In this document: piece after piece, positions 49,839-50,894 of the stretch
How positions within the stretch are numbered: the stretch's first letter is position 1
How the letters are laid out: each line of letters opens with the position of its first letter
Assembly (NCBI GenBank): GCA_002696645.1
Contig: NZSA01000026.1
Coordinates: 12,960-63,853 of the forward strand
DNA from: Rhodospirillales bacterium
GTDB lineage: Bacteria > Pseudomonadota > Alphaproteobacteria > UBA8366 > Aestuariispiraceae
Length of the DNA: 50,894 bases
Direction: 5' to 3'
Made by a program: the position numbers and the translations under genes
The notes under the pieces: generated by a model
Seen by the model: only the letters and a program-made list of their open reading frames with translations
Databases searched by the model: none
What the model was told of the DNA's origin: nothing

Positions 49839-50894
49839 TTAAGCGTTTGCTTCGCGTTCTGAGTCTGCTTGCTCTGCGGCCCAGGTTCCCGCTGCTTCTA
49901 CCGCGACCAGCGATGAAGTTGGTATAACACCGATATAGCTTTCTGTCTGATCCACTGGAACGGCGGCGCGCTGTGTCATGCGATATAGGGCATAGAGCGC
50001 AATTGCCCCAAAAGTCGCCCCCAGCACGACCCAGAATGCGAAAGGGCCAAGCCCCTCCATCGCCCAACCAGTAGCCATTGGACCAGCGATGGCACCCAGC
50101 CCGAAGATGAAGACAAGCCCCCCGGATGCTGCCGGCATATCTTCGGGTGAAAGGGAATCATTGGTATAGGCCAGAAACAGGGCATAAAGAGGTGTTGTCA
50201 TCCCTCCAGCCAAAAAGGCTGCTGCCATTAAGGGCCAAAGACCGCCGTCGGTAACCCACCCCAATATGCACGCCACCGCGCCAAGACAGGCCGCGCCAAA
50301 AATCAGCTTACGCCGGTCTACCCGGTCTGAAAGCCAGCCGATGGGATATTGAAATACCAGCGCGCCCGCGAACAACATCGCGACAAACAACGATATCTGG
50401 GCGACCGGCATTCCAATCTGAGTGCCAAAAACCGCCCCCATACCTGATTGCGTCGCATAGACTGTCCCTAATAGGAAGATCCCAACTGTGCCCAGCGGAG
50501 AACTCGAAAAAAGGGTACGCAACGGCATTGGGCGCGCAACCTCAACCGTTGGGGCGGAGGCAACAGATAACAAAATCGGCGCGAAAGAAATAGATACCAA
50601 AATGGAGGCGCCGATGAAGAGTACAGAGGTCCCGGCATCTCCCAGCGTCAGGAGTCCCTGCGCCCCGATGATGCCAAGTGTCTGCGCGATCATATAAGCC
50701 GAAAGAACCTTGCCGCGTGTTTCGTTGGTGGCAGCATTGTTCAGCCAACTCTCAGCCGTGACATAAACACCAGACATACAAAAACCAATAAGTATCCGCA
50801 GGAGCGTCCAGGTCCAGGGTTCGGCCAGTAAGGGAAATGTGATCAGCGCCGCCGACATAAAACTGCCAAGTGCCGCAAAGACGCGCACATGCCC
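49839..50894 (-). CDS. MFS transporter, YcaD-like (5' truncated by the window edge)
   Basis: The frame is open to the right edge, so about the first 60-70 residues are missing and roughly 351 residues remain. About ten hydrophobic segments are seen. Markers are LLRILIGFCMSGVYVTAESW, LNNAATNETRGKVLSAYMIA, FQYPIGWLSDRVDRRKLIFG and AFLAGGMTTPLYALFLAYTN. ESWLNNAATNETRG resembles the YcaD/UMF-type MFS group with unknown substrate. The C-terminus is acidic and probably cytoplasmic. It ends 78 bp before the PfkB gene start on the same strand. Confidence 0.88.
   Translation of the reverse strand, partial: GHVRVFAALGSFMSAALITFPLLAEPWTWTLLRILIGFCMSGVYVTAESWLNNAATNETRGKVLSAYMIAQTLGIIGAQGLLTLGDAGTSVLFIGASILVSISFAPILLSVASAPTVEVARPMPLRTLFSSSPLGTVGIFLLGTVYATQSGMGAVFGTQIGMPVAQISLFVAMLFAGALVFQYPIGWLSDRVDRRKLIFGAACLGAVACILGWVTDGGLWPLMAAAFLAGGMTTPLYALFLAYTNDSLSPEDMPAASGGLVFIFGLGAIAGPMATGWAMEGLGPFAFWVVLGATFGAIALYALYRMTQRAAVPVDQTESYIGVIPTSSLVAVEAAGTWAAEQADSEREANA

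Noticed and set aside
48339-49862. 507-residue plus-strand ORF opposite the XRE-cupin and PfkB genes
   Set aside because: It is an antisense frame of two well-supported genes, with low-complexity composition and no start region.

Overview
The window looks like a chromosomal segment of a free-living, probably marine, Rhodospirillales-like alphaproteobacterium. The evidence is the gene order rpmH-rnpA-yidC-engB-argB, an RpoE-ChrR pair with a matching promoter in front of rpoH, the CarD and FdxA neighbours, a PhaB-type acetoacetyl-CoA reductase, an MmcB-type repair protein, TRAP and peptide ABC uptake systems, and moderately high GC. I saw no tRNA, rRNA, prophage, insertion sequence or CRISPR array. 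Species assignment is not possible by eye.

Layout. 1-3456: the end of a lutABC lactate-oxidation operon, then an Smr-domain protein and a small XRE regulator. 3461-4551: lrgAB. 4613-6050: chrR-rpoE with an autoregulatory-looking promoter. 6165-8222: an IalB-like exported protein, a small unknown and rlmN. 8219-12693: a TetR regulator divergent from a TRAP transporter (dctPQM) and a nitrilase-family amidase, with two palindromic operators between. 12698-17046 (minus): argB, engB, yidC, rnpA, rpmH. 17203-18564: an orphan histidine kinase. 18634-24692: an MlrC-type metallopeptidase, a P1 (DmpA-like) peptidase and a peptide ABC transporter without ATPases. 24693-30675 (minus): gpt, degP, two Bcr/CflA efflux pumps, a YgjP-type metallohydrolase and a small unknown. 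30876-32142: an unknown and phaB. 32143-34700: a repeat-bounded island carrying a membrane pentapeptide-repeat protein of lower GC. 34705-36571 (minus): benE and a DUF938 protein. 36681-40284: fdxA, carD, a degenerate phosphatase-like protein and rpoH. 40279-43241: a degenerate nuclease-like exported protein, pip, mmcB and an unknown membrane-anchored protein. 43463-48601 (minus): a glutamine synthetase-like gene with three split glutamate-synthase-like genes (the gmaS/glnT-mgsCBA or glx type) and an XRE-cupin regulator. 48672-50894 (minus): a PfkB kinase and a truncated MFS transporter.

Most interesting signals. (1) The leader of the unknown membrane protein at 42723-43241 matches the GEMM / cyclic-di-GMP-I riboswitch, including GGCAAACC, a GNRA-capped stem, GGGACGCAAAG and AGCGGG. 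(2) A family of short hairpins with a conserved bulged A occurs at four places, as singletons or as three-unit arrays with exact 33- or 35-nt periods. One array supplies the last codons and stop of the mgsA-like gene. (3) The phosphatase-fold protein between carD and rpoH has lost essentially every metal ligand. (4) TGATCC-N16-CGTAT(T/C) occurs before both rpoE and rpoH, implying an RpoE to RpoH stress cascade. (5) A pentapeptide-repeat membrane protein is bracketed by direct repeats of composite palindromic elements, one of which supplies its stop codon.
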